Positions 13,376-28,300 of a DNA stretch of 64,000 bases are shown here, piece after piece (the first letter of the stretch is position 1; each line of letters begins with the position of its first letter). The position numbers and the translations under genes are program-made. This DNA comes from Hybos culiciformis. Lineage: Eukaryota > Arthropoda > Insecta > Diptera > Hybotidae. The stretch lies in contig OZ023273.1 in assembly GCA_964007475.1 (NCBI GenBank), positions 124,109,812 to 124,173,811 of the forward strand, given 5' to 3'. The notes under the pieces were generated by a model, which worked only from the letters and a program-made list of their open reading frames with translations, ran no database searches and had not been told where the DNA came from.

Positions 13376-16300
13376 GTTTCGTTTTTTTTTTTAGATCTAA
13401 AAGCTCGCTTCACGGTGACGGGAAAAATTTTATGGTTTTGGAAGATCGTTTATTAGAATGATAACTTATCTCATGACTTACAAATTTAATTATTAGAATA
13501 ATAATTAAAATATTGAAATTTGAATTTGGTTAGTTGTAAAATCCAAATAATTTTATTCCTTATTCAAACCATCATCGTCAAATATTTAAAAAAATTTCTG
13601 CTATGTATCACTTTTTTTTATCAACTGAAAGTTATTAAGATTTTTCGCTAAAGATTTTCATTTTAAGTTGTAACCCTAAAATTTCTTTATGGGTTAGGTT
13701 CAAGAATTGAATAAAGTACTTTATTAATATTTCCACATTCCACATTAACCATCTAAAACCGCTGTTTTTTTTCTGATAATATAATATGTTATATATAATT
13801 TTTTTTAAATTTTTCATATGAATACAGCAGAAAAAAAAATTTATAAATTCATTGCTTGAATTTGAATAAACAATTATAGAAAAAATCGTATAATTGCAAA
13901 ATTTTTCTAATCCAAAAAAAATCAAACTTATTCAAATAATATACGTAGGTAGATATCACGTTTCATTGGCAATTTGGTTATTAAAAACTAATTTCGGTAT
14001 AAATTCAAATATAGGTTATCATTTAGTGTTTTATGAGAGTCAAAAACTACCTCAGAAAAACACTTGATCAAAAATAAAATTATCCAGTCTGGGGTGGCAG
14101 TGCATTACACATATTAATAAATTACAGAAAAAACAAAATAAAATACTAAAAATGATTTTTAACCTTCCTTTTTATTACTCGACGGAAAAATTACACAATA
14201 AGGCCGATATTGAAACAATAAAAAAAAGAAATTGAAAAATTTACTAAAGCCTTTCTGAGCAAATGTGAATATTCGTAAAATCCATTAGTTGTTAGTATAA
14301 TTAATAGTTAATAAGTAATAGCAGTAAGTAGTCAGTTAAAAAGTTTATTAGGTATTGAGTGATAGGGATGAATGAGTTTAGTTATTAAGTTTCTTATTAG
14401 GTTTTTTTAACTTTCACCTAAAAAATATAAATTTGTTTCAAAGTAAATATATTATCAATTAATAAAAATAAAAATTTCTTAGTAGTAAAGATATTCTAAG
14501 TCTAGCATTCTAAAACAAAAAAAGTGTAAAACAATTATCGAAATAAAAAAAATTAAAAATTAAAAAAAAAATAAAATAAGTTCAGATTGCAATCGACAAG
14601 TAAAAAAACTTAAACTTATTATAAATTATAACTAATGTAAACTATTATAAGTTATAACTAATGTACTATCATTGATACATACATATTTTAGAAAATTATA
14701 TTCATATAATGATTAAAAAAAAATTAATGTAGGTATTATTATCGGCAAAAATTATTTAAATAAATTTTTGAGCATTAGTAACTTTCAGCAATTTTTGCCA
14801 TGAAAGAAAACTTTTAAAACTGCAAAACCATCAAAATAAAGAATTTTGAGTTCCCTAGAGATAATAATGTTCCCTTCAAATTTACTTCAAATAAAATAAA
14901 TCTTTTTTCATCTAATCAGAAAGGAATACAAATTACACACAATTATGTTGAATAAAACAAGAAAAGTTTATTATGTTTAAAAAAATATAATAAGATTTTT
15001 ACTATAAGAAGGTAATCCGAAAATAGTTTCAATAAGGATACAACAGAACATCAAAGCACCTTTTTTATTTCTAATAAGGTGATTTTATTAAGCATTATTT
15101 TTATAACCAAGCACAAAGCAATTAATCAACATAGTATGAGCTCAATAAATTAGCTATTAATCATGAATTGAAATTACAAAATCTTTATTATCGTTAGTAT
15201 TACTACTAAAAACTTTTGATGATTTTTTATAAATTTCACTTTTAAAAATTTTTATTAAAACTATTTTTAATCTAATTATTTATAAAATAAATCAACTTTT
15301 TTATCAACCTTTCAAATATCAAATTTAATTGTATTGGAATAAAATTTTTCTATTTCCTTAAATTTTGTAAAACCACATCAACTGCAAATAAATTATTTTA
15401 AAGAAATATTTTTTTTTTCAATTCAAAGTATATATTGCAAACTGAATTATTTTATTGTGCAAACTAAGCAAATTACTTATTTATTAAGAATCGCGAATAA
15501 AATTTTTTATTACCTTTAATGTGATTAATTGTAAGTATAGCAAAGATAAGATATCGGTACGAGACGTCAAGAAAAAAAGTTTAACCTTTGTTAACAAATT
15601 TCAATATTATTTTCAAATATATAAAGGAAAATAATTATTACAGAAGAACATTAATTGTAATCTGGATTCGATTTCCGCGATTAAAATTATATAAATACAA
15701 CTCAAAAACTTGAAGCGTACAAATATCCAAAAACATGTGTGAAGTCCATCCATACAAGACCTGATGATACTAAAGTATTAAAAATTCTGCAAAGAAGCAA
15801 ATCTAAGAACGTAAACCAAAAAATACTGTTAAATTTTTTATGGCATTTATTTTATTTTCTTATAAACTATTATAATTTATAATAGATGAATAAACGTTTT
15901 TATAATGAAAAAATATAATTTTAAATATATTTCTGTTAGTTTTGTCAAATCATTATCCTAGAACAGCCCAAATTTATGTCGATAAAATTTTCTTATTCTA
16001 TTTTCACATAAATCGAGGGCCTTTCAAACAAATTTTACATTTAAACGATTTTTATTTATGTGTAAATACAACTGTAGTATTTTTTTTATTTATATAGTGG
16101 GGGCCCAAAAGATTCAAGTTAGTAGTAGAATAGAATATAAAAAATTATACGAATTCTGAATCCATATTTCTTGTGCATCACCCTTTCTTTTTTCACAAAA
16201 CTGAAGAGTGTGTTTATGCGTATTCGTCCTTATTATTAAACTATTAATTGATAATCATCTTCTTTTTCCTTTTCGCACAATTAATACTTAAATTCGCGGA

Positions 16301-16923
16301 ATCTATCACCGTACGCGATTCCAACACTCCAACAGTCTCTAAGAAAATCAATCCTTTGGTCATTAAGACTTTACATATACGGATTATTAATTTTCAGAAC
16401 CAAAATATGTAAAGAAAAGAAAATTTTTAAAATGAAATATTTACCTAATTATCTATACTATTTTCCACGAATTTTAGTTGCAGTTGAACAATTACTATTT
16501 AATTTATATATATGTTTTTCTTAAATGTTGTTAATTTAGATAAACATTAACTTCGTTAGATCAAAAACAATTCATGAATTTCTAAAGGACAATTTCCTTC
16601 GAAATTTCACACTTTTAACGTAAATGTTTTATGAATGAAATTAGGAGCATGCGCTAATCTTATATATTCAATACCGGAAAATTTTACGCGATATTCAGAG
16701 AAAAACAATATCAAAATAATATAATTTTTGTTTTAACATAATTATACTTTAATATTTTTGATTGCCTTTTTGTGGTTAAAAGATTTCTATTTTGATTTGA
16801 AAACATTAGTTGACGACGAGACGTGGTGATAACAGTGACTATAAAATTTTGAAAAAAATAAATTTTTAAATTTTAAAAATATATTTTTTAATATACAATT
16901 GCAAGACAGTTCAAATTTTAAAT
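13376..16923. other. Intergenic stretch between lipase and the Ig-domain gene
   Basis: No intact gene was found. It contains the LINE remnant listed separately (about 14085-14300). A short codon-like island near 15700-15880 reads open without an ATG and shows no recognisable domain. The 3' end should hold the promoter and any 5' UTR of the Ig-domain gene; an AGACGTG at 16820-16826 resembles a downstream promoter element, but no initiator sits at the right distance. Confidence 0.5.
14085..14300 (+). mobile_element. Decayed non-LTR retrotransposon fragment (C-terminal part of reverse transcriptase ORF2)
   Basis: Broken reading frames give pieces typical of the region after the RT domain in Jockey/CR1-type LINEs. 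A VWGG motif is followed by a QNKILKMIFNLPFYYSTEK stretch, then KLHNKADIETIKK, then after frameshifts and stops a piece ending in NPLVV. In intact elements these correspond to the YGxxVWGG, LQxxQNKxLRxI and terminal NPL blocks. Several stops and frameshifts make it a fossil. The exact ends cannot be seen and there is no clear poly-A tail or target duplication. Confidence 0.6.
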
Positions 16924-19900
16924 ATGTCCAAATTACGGATTATAATAAGCTTAATTATTGTTTTAAGATCAGTGAATAAGTTTTGTTTCGGTACCTCAGA
17001 TTTCTTCGGTAAACAATATTATTATTAAATTTTGAATTTTATAAGTGGAAAAAAAAATATTTTAATGAGTTTTATAAGTAAAAAAAAAAATATTTTAATG
17101 AGTTATTATTAATAAATATGGGAACCTATTAAGTTTCTCAGTTAAAAAGCTACTTACAAAAACAAATTAATTTAAAAATAATTACTAATATTGGTTTCGA
17201 AAGAAATCAAATTCATGTGATGATTCACGATTAAAACTAAAATCGTAATCCTAAATCCTTAATCCTAATTGGCTTACACTAACAACGGTCCTTACAAGCT
17301 TTTAGCTGATCAGTATAGAAAATTAATCTTTGACATAAAAATAAAAAACAATGATTTAACATTCAAAGATTTATTTTAATACTTCTTACCTTTACTTTCT
17401 GTCTTAAATCTTAATGCATCAATTGAAAAAACCTAACCTGATATTATCGATTCTGATAGGAAAAAACCTTATTTTAAAAAATTTAGACCTAGAGATACAT
17501 CAAGCCATGTATAAGTTAAAAACGCAGGACTTGGACTTGGACACAATTTTTCCGCAGAATTAATACATAACATAATTATATAATTATGTAGTTATAATTA
17601 AGTTTCAATATGTATATCAAAAAAAATTTATATCTGAATTAAAACTGAACATTAGAAATTTTATCATAAAATAGAAACTCAATATAAATTACTTTAAAAT
17701 TTAAGTTCTATTCAATTGGTTGGTTGTATAATAATTTTTTTGTTGATTTTAGAAATCATCAATAATTATTATTTCAAAGATCCAAAATTATATTAAATTG
17801 AGGTCTATGATTTTTTTTTAAAGGTATTTTTATTTTATGGGCTGGTAGATTTTGAAAGAACAAGGAACTGTAAAAATAATAACGAATAAAAATGCTTAAA
17901 TAAATATTAATATTTTTAACTTCGACCTATACCTATGAGAAAAAAATCAGATGGTTTAAAAAAGTCCCAAACTCTTACTTTGTTTGTTGAAAATATTGTT
18001 AATAAATTTTTTTTGAAGCAAATTTTACTAAAAAATTTTATATACATACATTTATTAAATATTCTTTCAAAAGTTTGTGATTTAAATAAAGGAACCATTA
18101 AACGTTAGGTTAATTATTAATGCTTTTTTAATTGTTGAACCTTTTAAAATAACCCACAATTTAGTTAGGGTTATCGCATTATTTATTTATTCCAGCGAAA
18201 ATTGGAATAGAAAAATAAAAAAACCACATAGAAATATCATTGATTAAAATCATATTTCTCCGTGATTTAATAAGTAATAAAATAAAATAACTTTAGAAAT
18301 TCCCAAGATGAAAACAATATAATGAGAGTTGGAATAATTCCGATATTTGGCAAAAAAATTTTCATTGTTAACTAAGAACCTGGGAAAATAAACTAAGACG
18401 ATGGAATGGTGTACTTAGTTATAACTCACTTACCAATTTCGATTCAATTTGAAATATAAGCTCTTGAAATAGAACTTTTTATAATTTTAACTATGATAAT
18501 CAAATATAAACTTAATCCTTATTTAAATAAAATCAAATAAAAAGAATTTGAGAAACAATAAGTTCATTTAATGCACAACGTTATATTTTTCAAAAGTTAT
18601 AAATATAAGTGTTTGGAGGATTTTAGTGCAGGTACTCAGTTCTTAAGTTTTATTAGTAGATAATAATGTAACCGGAAAGCAATTATTTATATTCTCACAG
18701 GAAACAAGAAATATATTGCTCCTTAATTATTTATTACATACTGGAAATTGCACATAAAGCTTACGACGCATAGAACTGATGATGATGGAATAATTAATTA
18801 GACACCTATCGTTAAGAAGTCTATTCACACAGTTTAATTTTAAATTTATTTCAATTATATTTATATTTTGATCCTGTCCTATTATTGAGTCCTATAACTA
18901 AGTTTGTAGTTTTTATAAATTTTCTGTTTTTTCATTGGTCGTAGAAGTAGCATATATTTTATAAAAAATTAAATAGAGTACACAGTTATTAAAGGTACCA
19001 AGTAGTTTTCTAGTCGAAAACCGATTTCTTATCCTCTACATCTGCAGAGTATACGCGATTCTTTAAGAAGGACTCTAGACTATATTCATTTAACATTCCG
19101 ATTGAAAACTCTATCTCACTATTTAATACATTAACTTATAAGAATTTCCAGAATCTTATTTTACAATAAAATTAATAAAAAATTAAAGGTATAAGAGTGC
19201 TTGACCAATTAAACAAAAAAAATAGATGGATTTTATATATTAAGCTGACTTTTCGCGTTTTAAATTGCTATTTAATCTTCATTATTTATAATTATATTAT
19301 TCCGCTAACATTAATTTAGATTTAGTTATATGAAAAACAAATAATAATATTTTTTTGCCGTTTTGCTTAATAAAAGTATATATAATTCCAATTACATTAG
19401 GAATCAAAAATCGCGTAAGCAAGCAAAAAAATAAAAAATTAAAAATATAAAAAATATACATACAATACATAATCATTCGTACATACGTATATAATACATA
19501 TTTATAAGAAAATAAACAATTTACCATTTTTAGTTTGTTTTCAAAAAGCAGCATAAGATAATTTTCAATGGGTCAACAATTCTTTGTGTAAATATGAAAA
19601 TTAATAATTTTCGGTTTTTTTTTTTTTTTTTTCAAAATATGAATATTTTGCTAATTTTCTTATATATTTGTTTTCTTCACGAAAACTTGAAAATTATATA
19701 TAAACAAATTATTTTTTTTTTCATGAAATTTTTCCCTAATTAAAGTTATAAATATGTCGTTTGAGTAACATTATTATTAGTCTGAGTAATAATTAATTTA
19801 ATCTAATCAACAAAAATATGCTTAAAAATTATCAAATTGCTTAAAATTAAAAATTTTCTAGAGGGGAAAATTTCTTAAAAGGACGATTTTTTTTTGCTTT

Positions 19901-21749
19901 TTTGATAACTTAATTCTATAATATATAAATTTCTGCTGTATACAAATGATATGTAACATTTAGGATTTTTTTGGTATTTCCGCTTCTTCTACAAATTAAT
20001 AACAATGATGTTCCAATTCAAACTTTTAAATTTAAACATACTCTCAAATTCGTAACAAAAATTAACAAAATTTTAAAATATAATCCTATCTAGAGCAATT
20101 TATAGATTATTTTCCAAATACTAATTTTCACAAAAATATAATATATATCTAAAACAGTACCAAAATTGGATACTTCCGACTAGATTTTATTAAAAATTAT
20201 TTAGAAAGTAAATATATGTAAATCAGTTTAAATATATTATGTAATTTTAGTCTAGCATGGAAAATTTTTTATGCATTTTTCACTTTTACAACAAAAGGAA
20301 GTTGTAATATTTTCTTACGAATATTTTATACGAAAGTGAAAGATTAAGATAAAAAGTACAGTTAAAAGGATCTGGTTACACAGTATACTATTTTTTTTTG
20401 CAAAAGGACGAATGGCTGTTTTATGTTACATTATTTAATTGTCTAATAATGATTATTACAATATTCAAGCAAGTATATAAATATTATTTGCGTTTATGGA
20501 AAATTCGTATTTTAAAGTTTGGTTGAAAAAAAGAGAAATATTTTAAATTTGTTCTTTGTGGCTTAAAATTAAACTTGAAATGATATTATTAAATATTTAA
20601 AGTTTTATTATATACAAAAAAAAGAGATATAAAAGCATATTTTCATTAGTCAGTTTCGACAATGAAATTTTAGTTAGGGACTGTTCACATATTACGTAAC
20701 GCTTTTTTTGCCGTTTTTTAACCCCCCCCCCCCCATAGTAACAGATCGTAACAAATTCCGAAGACCCCCCCTCCCCCAGAAGAATAACGTAACAAAAGTT
20801 AAACACTTTTTAAATTACTTTTTGAACAATTTTTTTATTCGAATAAACAAAACAAAATTCATTATAAGTTAAGTTTTTTTTTGCGTGCATTAATATTATA
20901 TTTAGTGTAATTTTTTTTATAAAAAGGAGGAAATTTGGTTACGTAATTTGGTTACGTAATTTGTGAACAGCCCCTTAAATTAAAGTTAAGATCGAAACTT
21001 AGAGTATCAAGTTCTATAAGAATTAAAATGAATAGTTATTTAACAATCCAAATCAGGATATACATAACATATTTTTAAAAATAATAATCTATTCTCTGTC
21101 TTTGGTGATGAATATTATTTTGAGTAAAATTTCTTAAGGAAAAGAAAATTATGCATATAAAACACAATTTATTTAATCGAAATGACGCGGTATCTAAATA
21201 ATTACGTACAGTAATATATACATTTAAAAACAATGTACTATACATTTAAAAACAATGTAAAACAATTATAACTTTATGGTAAGTTTTTTTTACAAAATAT
21301 CTAATGTATATTATCCTTAATAAATCAATTCAGTAAATTGCATGCAAAATCGTTTTCTAATATAGGTTATTTTTAGTTTCGTCTTAGAGAAAAAGACTTC
21401 AAACAAACTTCAGGATATTATTCCAGACATTGCGTGCTGTCTTCCTTGAATAATGACAGTGTTTATTTTTTTTTTAACTTCGTATTTTGCAGACTTTTCA
21501 CCATTATTACAGTATTTAATGGAACATATTATAACAAAACGTACATATAAGATGAATAAATGCGAAATAGTGGTGAGGAGATTTTCCTACGGCTCAAACC
21601 AATACTAAAATAAATTCACTGTGGAATCTCAAATTTAATATAAATTATTTCTTCATATCTCTTTTCATACATTTTCATTTAATAAAAGACTTTATCTGAG
21701 CTTTTAAATAACTTTTCGGATTTAATTCTGTGTTAAATATTTAAGTTAA

Positions 21750-21807
<58 letters not shown>

Positions 21808-24800
21808 AGCAACATCAAAGATGGAGGTATTGCAATCACTACTGAATCGTATAACAACACGAAAATTCTACTTGAAGAGGCCAAAAGTAAAATGGGGAAT
21901 GAATTTAGGGTTACTACATCAACTCTGAAACTACCTAAAATTATTATTAAAAACGTCAACATTCAGTTTAAGAGTGAAACAGACCTAATGAATGAACTTA
22001 TATCACAAAATCATTTCATAGACGAATCTGACACAATGAAAATTATATCATGTAAGGAATACAATGGTAAATATAACTATGTGATAGAATGTTCAGGTCC
22101 AACTTTCAAGAAAGTCAACAATAGGTACATAAACATTGACTGGGATAGTGTATTTGTTAAAGAGTATCTATATGTGCTAAGATGTGCTCGATGTCAACAA
22201 TACAACCATAAGGCTGCTGACTGCATAAATGACGTCTACTGTGCTATATGCTCAGAAAATCACATGACTGCCCAATGTAAATCAAATTTTAATAAATGTA
22301 TAAACTGTATCAAATCAGGTTACCGTAATGTCTTCCATAGAACAAATAGTTTACAGTGTAGAGTACTTGTAGATAAATTAGAATTCAATAGACGTAGAAT
22401 ACATTATTAGAACAATATTTTGATAAAACTATTTGCTTAAGTAGAATAACTATATAATTATTAATATGAATATATCAAACTTAAATAAATTAAAAATTGC
22501 ATGCATAAACGCTTGTAGTATTAGAAATAAATTGCATGAAATTGAAGCTTATATCGCAAGTAAAAATAATGATGTTGATGTTTTGATAATGACTGAAGTA
22601 TGGATTTATGAGTACGAACAACACCTTTTCAATTTACCTGGTTATAATGTTACTTTTAATTGTGAAAACAATAATAGAGGTGGAGGTACTGCTATATTTG
22701 TTAAGTACAAATTTAACTTTAAAGTAATCAAACTATGGCATGAATTTAATTTCTCATTAATTGAAATTTACTTAAACAAAAATAAATTTAAAATTTTAGC
22801 TGGATATAACAGCCCTACGGTCAACAAGAACCATCAATTTATTGCTCACTTAGACCAAATATTTGGAGAAAATAATAATATCCTATATGCAGGTGACACA
22901 AACTTGAATTTGCTTGATGATACTAGCAACTTAATTAAGAAATATAATGAGATGATCATGTCGAACTCCATTAATATGTTGAATAAGATTGACAATGCTA
23001 ATGCTACCAGAGTAACTCTGAATAGCCGTACTCTGATTGATCATGTATTAATTAAAACTTCGATTAAATACGATTTTGATCTAGTACTAGAGGATAATGG
23101 TCGACTGGATCATCGTATAATTTATTTTGAAATTGGTTTTCAACGTCCCATTTTACCACCACCAACCAAAACTCAAATACCAGTGATTGACTATAGAAAA
23201 TTTAAAAATGATGTTAAGAACCAACTGCAATCTAAACAACCAGAATGTGTAGAGGAAATAATTGAGATCATCAAACAATTTAAGAAAAAGAACACAAAAT
23301 TTAGAATAATAAGAACTAGGAATGAATCATGGTTTAATGATGAGATAAGACGTGCAATAATAACCAGAGATAAGATTTATAAATTAAAGAAAGCTGCCAC
23401 TAATAATGAGGTATACAAAAAAAAGTTCTCAGAAGCGAAAAACAGAGTCACGAAACTAATTAGAAGGGCTAAACAAGATAAATTTGAAAATGAAGTAATG
23501 AAATCAAATGGGGATTCTAAAAAACTATGGTCTACCATCAACGCAACTATTAAAAATACAAACACCTACAACACGATGAAACGGGATATTAATGAAATGT
23601 ATATTGAACGAAAAATTATCACTGATCCTAAAGAAATTGCCAATGGGATTAATCATCACTTTAACACCATTGGTGAAAAATTAGCTAATCAGATTAAGGG
23701 TAATGTGGAACCGGTTAAAAATGACTATACTCATAATTCAATATTCATTTCACCCTGCGACCATGATGAAGTAAGGAAAATTATAAATAATTTGAAAACA
23801 AATACTGCTCCTGGCCCTGATAGTATTACTGCGTTTGATCTGAAAGCAAATATTGACTCAGTTGTTGATCCACTAGTTAAAATGATTAATAATTGCTTAA
23901 ATACCGGAACGTTTCCAGACTGTTTAAAAGAATCCATCATAATACCTATCTTCAAAAGTGGCGCAAAAACAGATCCTAGCAACTATAGGCCCATATCATT
24001 GCTTAGCACTTTAAGCAAGATATTTGAAAAAATCATCAACAAACGCATAATAGACTTCTGCAATAAATTTAATATATTGGACAAGAATCAGTTTGGGTTT
24101 CAGGCCGGCTGTAGCACGCAGTCTGCCATTACTGAGGTAGTTGAAGAAATAGAAAACGGGATTGAAGAAGGTGAATACACTTGTGCAATGTTTATTGATC
24201 TACAAAAAGCATTTGACACGGTAGACCACGGAATACTAATCGATCGTCTTGAGGAGCTTGGATTTAGGGGTGTTTTCAAGACTTTGATAACTAATTATTT
24301 ATCGAACAGGAAAATGAGTACTAGAATTAATAATGTGTGCAGTGACAATTTAACACTAAGAATGGGTGTACCGCAGGGGTCTGTGCTTGGACCTACCTTA
24401 TATTTGCTATACATTAACAACATTAAATATGCAGGGCTTACATCTAACTACAAAATATTTGCTGATGACACCTGTCTTTTATATAAACATAAGAATCCAA
24501 CTGAACTTGAGAAAATGATTAATAAGGACTTGGAACAATTTTACAAATGGCTACAAGGTATCAAACTAACAATTAACATCAACAAAACAAAATATATTAT
24601 ATTTAAAGTCAGGAATAAAGTAGATATTAATCCCACGATTAAAATCAATGGTGAGAGTATTCATAGAACCATATCAACTAAATACCTAGGTGTGGAACTA
24701 GATGAAAAAATGAGCTGGAGTCAACATATCGATAACCTAGCTAAAAAAATCGCTGCAATAATTGGGGCTTTGAGAAGAACTGGTGTTGATTTCAGTAACA

Positions 24801-25345
24801 AAGTAGCGAATCTCATTTTTCATGGTCATATAATGAGCCACATTAACTATAACATTGTCGCATGGGGTGGATGTGCTGCTAATCAAAAAAATCGTATTAA
24901 AGTATTAATGAACAAAAGTCTGAAAACTCTCTTTAACTTGAACAGATTGACGTCCACAAGCCTTATATATAATAAACTAAAGAAATTTAACCTAGACGAA
25001 ATAATTAGTATTGAACAATCTAAATTCATTCATCGTATAGTTAACAACATATCAAAAAATAACTTCAAAATGCCTCGCTCTAACGAAATACACCATCATA
25101 ATACTAGGGTTAGAAATAATATACACTTAACTGGTGCTAGAACGGCTACAAAAACAAACGGTCTAAAATATTCAGCGATTAAAGCCTACAACTCGCTGCC
25201 CAAACCAATTAAAGATTGCAAACCACTTAACAAATTTGTTTTTAAATTAAAGAAATATATTAGAAATAAATAAAAATAATTACAACGTGATACACAACTT
25301 TAATAATAAGTACTTTTTAATTTAATTTTTAATGTAACTAACTTC

Positions 25346-25381
<36 letters not shown>

Positions 25382-28300
25382 TTTTTTTTATAATTTATTA
25401 ATTTTTTTTTTTCAAATTTTCAATTGAATAGTTTTGACGAGAAAAATAAAAAATAATACTTATACCAGCTGATTTAGCTGATTGTATTTAAATATAAAGT
25501 TAAAAGTTATTAAAATGACATTATGTGGAAAATTGTAAATTAAAGGATATATAATAAATAAATAAATAAATAAATAAATAAGTAATAATTTAAAAATCCC
25601 TAAGTTTAAGGTCCTTTTATAGTATAGTAGAGCCTTATATTTAATCAATTTTGACCCATTGAAGCTAAAAATTCCTTTTTCACGTAGCAAAAGTATACAT
25701 TTCGTGGAAATATTCTTTAGTAAAGTCTTTTTTTTTTAATTTGAACTTACTAGTATAGATAAGAGTTTTTTTGATTTATAAGCTATTTATAACGAAGTGT
25801 AGAAAGTTTTATACAAAATACTAATAATAATATTCCAAAATTGGCAGAAAAGGGTGAAAATAGTATTTTCCAAAATTTTTATAAGTACAATAAAATTTAA
25901 AAAACTAACTGTCTGAAAATGTTTTTCATCACGATATATATGCGGTTTCCCAAACAATATAGTGAACAATTTTTTTATGTAATTTTTAGAAATATTTTGT
26001 TTTAAAAGTTTATCGTTAAAAAAGAAAATATTTAAGAAATTCATGGGTAGAGTAAAATGTAGAAAAATGGCATAACGTGTATTACATAATTACTGAGTAT
26101 TTCACTCTTTCTATTCAAGGAACTTATTATGTTGTAATATAACTTTTTCATTTCATGATTTATGACTTACATCAATCTTTGACGATTATTTGTTAATTTA
26201 ATTTTATTAGTATTGAATAATATTTTATGAAAACGATTTTAGCTTAGACAAACTAGTTAAAAAATTATATGATATTATATAAAATAATTTATGCATACGA
26301 ATGCTTGAAAAATCGAACTTTTTGAGATAAATCTAAAATCAAAAATTAATTATAAACTATTGTCCATTGGGCATATATATTATTTAAACAAATGAATCAG
26401 AAAAAAAAAGGAATTTAACTTTGATTTGTAAACATTTTAGAACTTTAATGTTAAATTTCAGTACAGTAGTGCGTTAATTAATTTTTTAGTACAATCTGAA
26501 CCAAGCTTGACCCATTTACTTGATATTTGAATCCGTATATTTGTATTTGTATCTCTAAAGAATCTTATGATATTACAAAACATATAGAATACACCATAAA
26601 TATGCAAATGTATCTTTGATTCTATCATAACTAGACTAATTAAATTATAACTCTAACAGATTGACAAAAATGAATATTTTCCATTCTAAAAAAAGTGTAA
26701 AATAAAATAAGATTTTCTCATTGTTTTATGCGCTTTTATGCATATTTAATTGAGTTTAAAGAAAAAACAAATCATTAGACATAAACAAATGCTTATGGAG
26801 CTGATAGAAATTCACGAATTTTTTTTTTTTCGTAATTGTGAATCTGTTATATTTATTTCAATGTGATTTGAAAAAAGTTTTCTCAAACAAAAATCCAAAT
26901 GGTAACAATCAACATTACACATTACCTATTTACCAAAATTTTTTAATACGTCATTTATTAAGCAAATCATGCTACAAATAAAACCAAAACTTTTAAATTA
27001 ATCTCTAAGGACACAAAATTTCCCTCTTCTGAATATAATAACACCAAATAGGAAAACCAATTAAATTTTTCTAATAGACAGAGATACCTTTAAGGAAAAG
27101 TGTAAAGTTTTTTTTTTATTATTATTATAAAAAAAATGAAATAATATGGAACCTCTTAAATAAATCGACAAGAAAATTTTATTGTTATATTTTGGCATAT
27201 GTTATAGCATACATATACATCATGTATGTATATAGTAACCCTATGTATAAATATTTTTATTTCAATTATAGCATTAAAGCTTTTAATAACGAAGTTCATT
27301 TATTTATGTTTTTTCAAAAAACAAAGGCAAGAGTTTTTGCAAAAAAAAAAAAAAGATAACAAGAGTTAAAGCTTAACTATTTTTATAATTACAGACATAT
27401 GTACTATACATACTATACATTCCATTTGACTTTTGACCATTTGACCCTGCATTGTAAATTTCAAACTATTTGTTTTTACGTAAAGTTTTCCCATAACAAA
27501 CAATAAAAATTTGAAACAAAATTAGAAAAAATATGAATGCACTAAGCTTTAAGACTCAAATTTCTTTTACTATATATTTTCAAAACCCTTTCACAGCTAC
27601 GCAATATACATTTTTTATAAATTTATCGGTTGGACAATAAAATAAAATAAGTTAAGCACAATTCTGAATTGATCTAATCTAATTATTATTAATATTATAG
27701 TTTGCGACAAAATATCTTTACATTATTCATGTACCTTCAAACAATCCAAAAGATAAAAGCTATACCTTTTTATTTATTTAAAATTTCCACTAAATTTATT
27801 TGACTAACAAGTTTTTTAAAATTTTATACTGTACTTTATTTATTTTAGATCGAATGTAAAAATAATAACATAATTCTATTTTTTTGGTAGGTGAACCCAA
27901 ATTTAGCGCCCAAATAGAAAATGTTACAATTCCTGTGGGCAGAGAAGCACTGTTGACATGTAAGGTTCATGATCTAATGTCATACAAGGTAAACTTTTTT
28001 TAAATGTATTTTATGACTGGAATTAGGATTAAAGAGGTACCCAGAATATCTAATGTTAAATTAAATGTAGTTGAGAGTTGAGATCATTTCCTTTTCTCTC
28101 ATTTATGTTTATTTCAAAAAGTAAAATGAAGAACTATTTTCATCCAGTTCCCGATCTAAAATATAAAAGGTACTAGTTCTTTCTAGGGTAGAAAGTAACT
28201 AGGTAACACATAAATTTCTTTAAATTTTTATAAGTTTACAAATGTGTATAAAAATTTCCTATACTTTAAAGTTTGGCTAGAAGAAATGAATATTTTACTT

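Larger units (their letters stand above)
21755..25377 (+). mobile_element. Non-LTR retrotransposon (LINE, Jockey/CR1-like group), 5'-truncated, with intact ORF2
   Basis: The element carries the 3' part of a zinc-knuckle ORF1, a complete endonuclease/reverse-transcriptase ORF2, a 75-bp 3' UTR and a 29-base A tail (25349-25377). It begins directly after a run of 51 A (21755-21805) and ORF1 is open right up to that run, so the 5' end is missing. ORF2 has no stop or frameshift, which suggests a fairly recent insertion. It lies in sense orientation in intron 1 of the lachesin/DIP-like gene. A target-site duplication cannot be separated from the homopolymer flanks. Confidence 0.93.
17009..27890 (+). 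other. Intron 1 of the lachesin/DIP-like gene (10.9 kb)
   Basis: It runs from a GTAAAC donor after the signal-peptide exon to a TTGGTAG acceptor before the first Ig exon. It contains a two-copy 33-bp repeat, a 300-bp inverted-repeat element and a LINE of about 3.6 kb; the rest is AT-rich with no recognisable exon. Long first introns are common in this gene family and often carry enhancers, but no specific regulatory site was identified. Confidence 0.85.

Noticed and set aside
15685..15880. Codon-like island near 15.7 kb (YKYPKTCVKSIHTRPDDTK...)
   Set aside because: No ATG, no clear splice sites and no recognised domain. It may be an old retroelement fragment, but similarity is too weak to call by eye.
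16820..16826. AGACGTG resembling a downstream promoter element upstream of the DIP-like gene
   Set aside because: No initiator sequence sits 27-28 bases upstream, so the match is probably chance.
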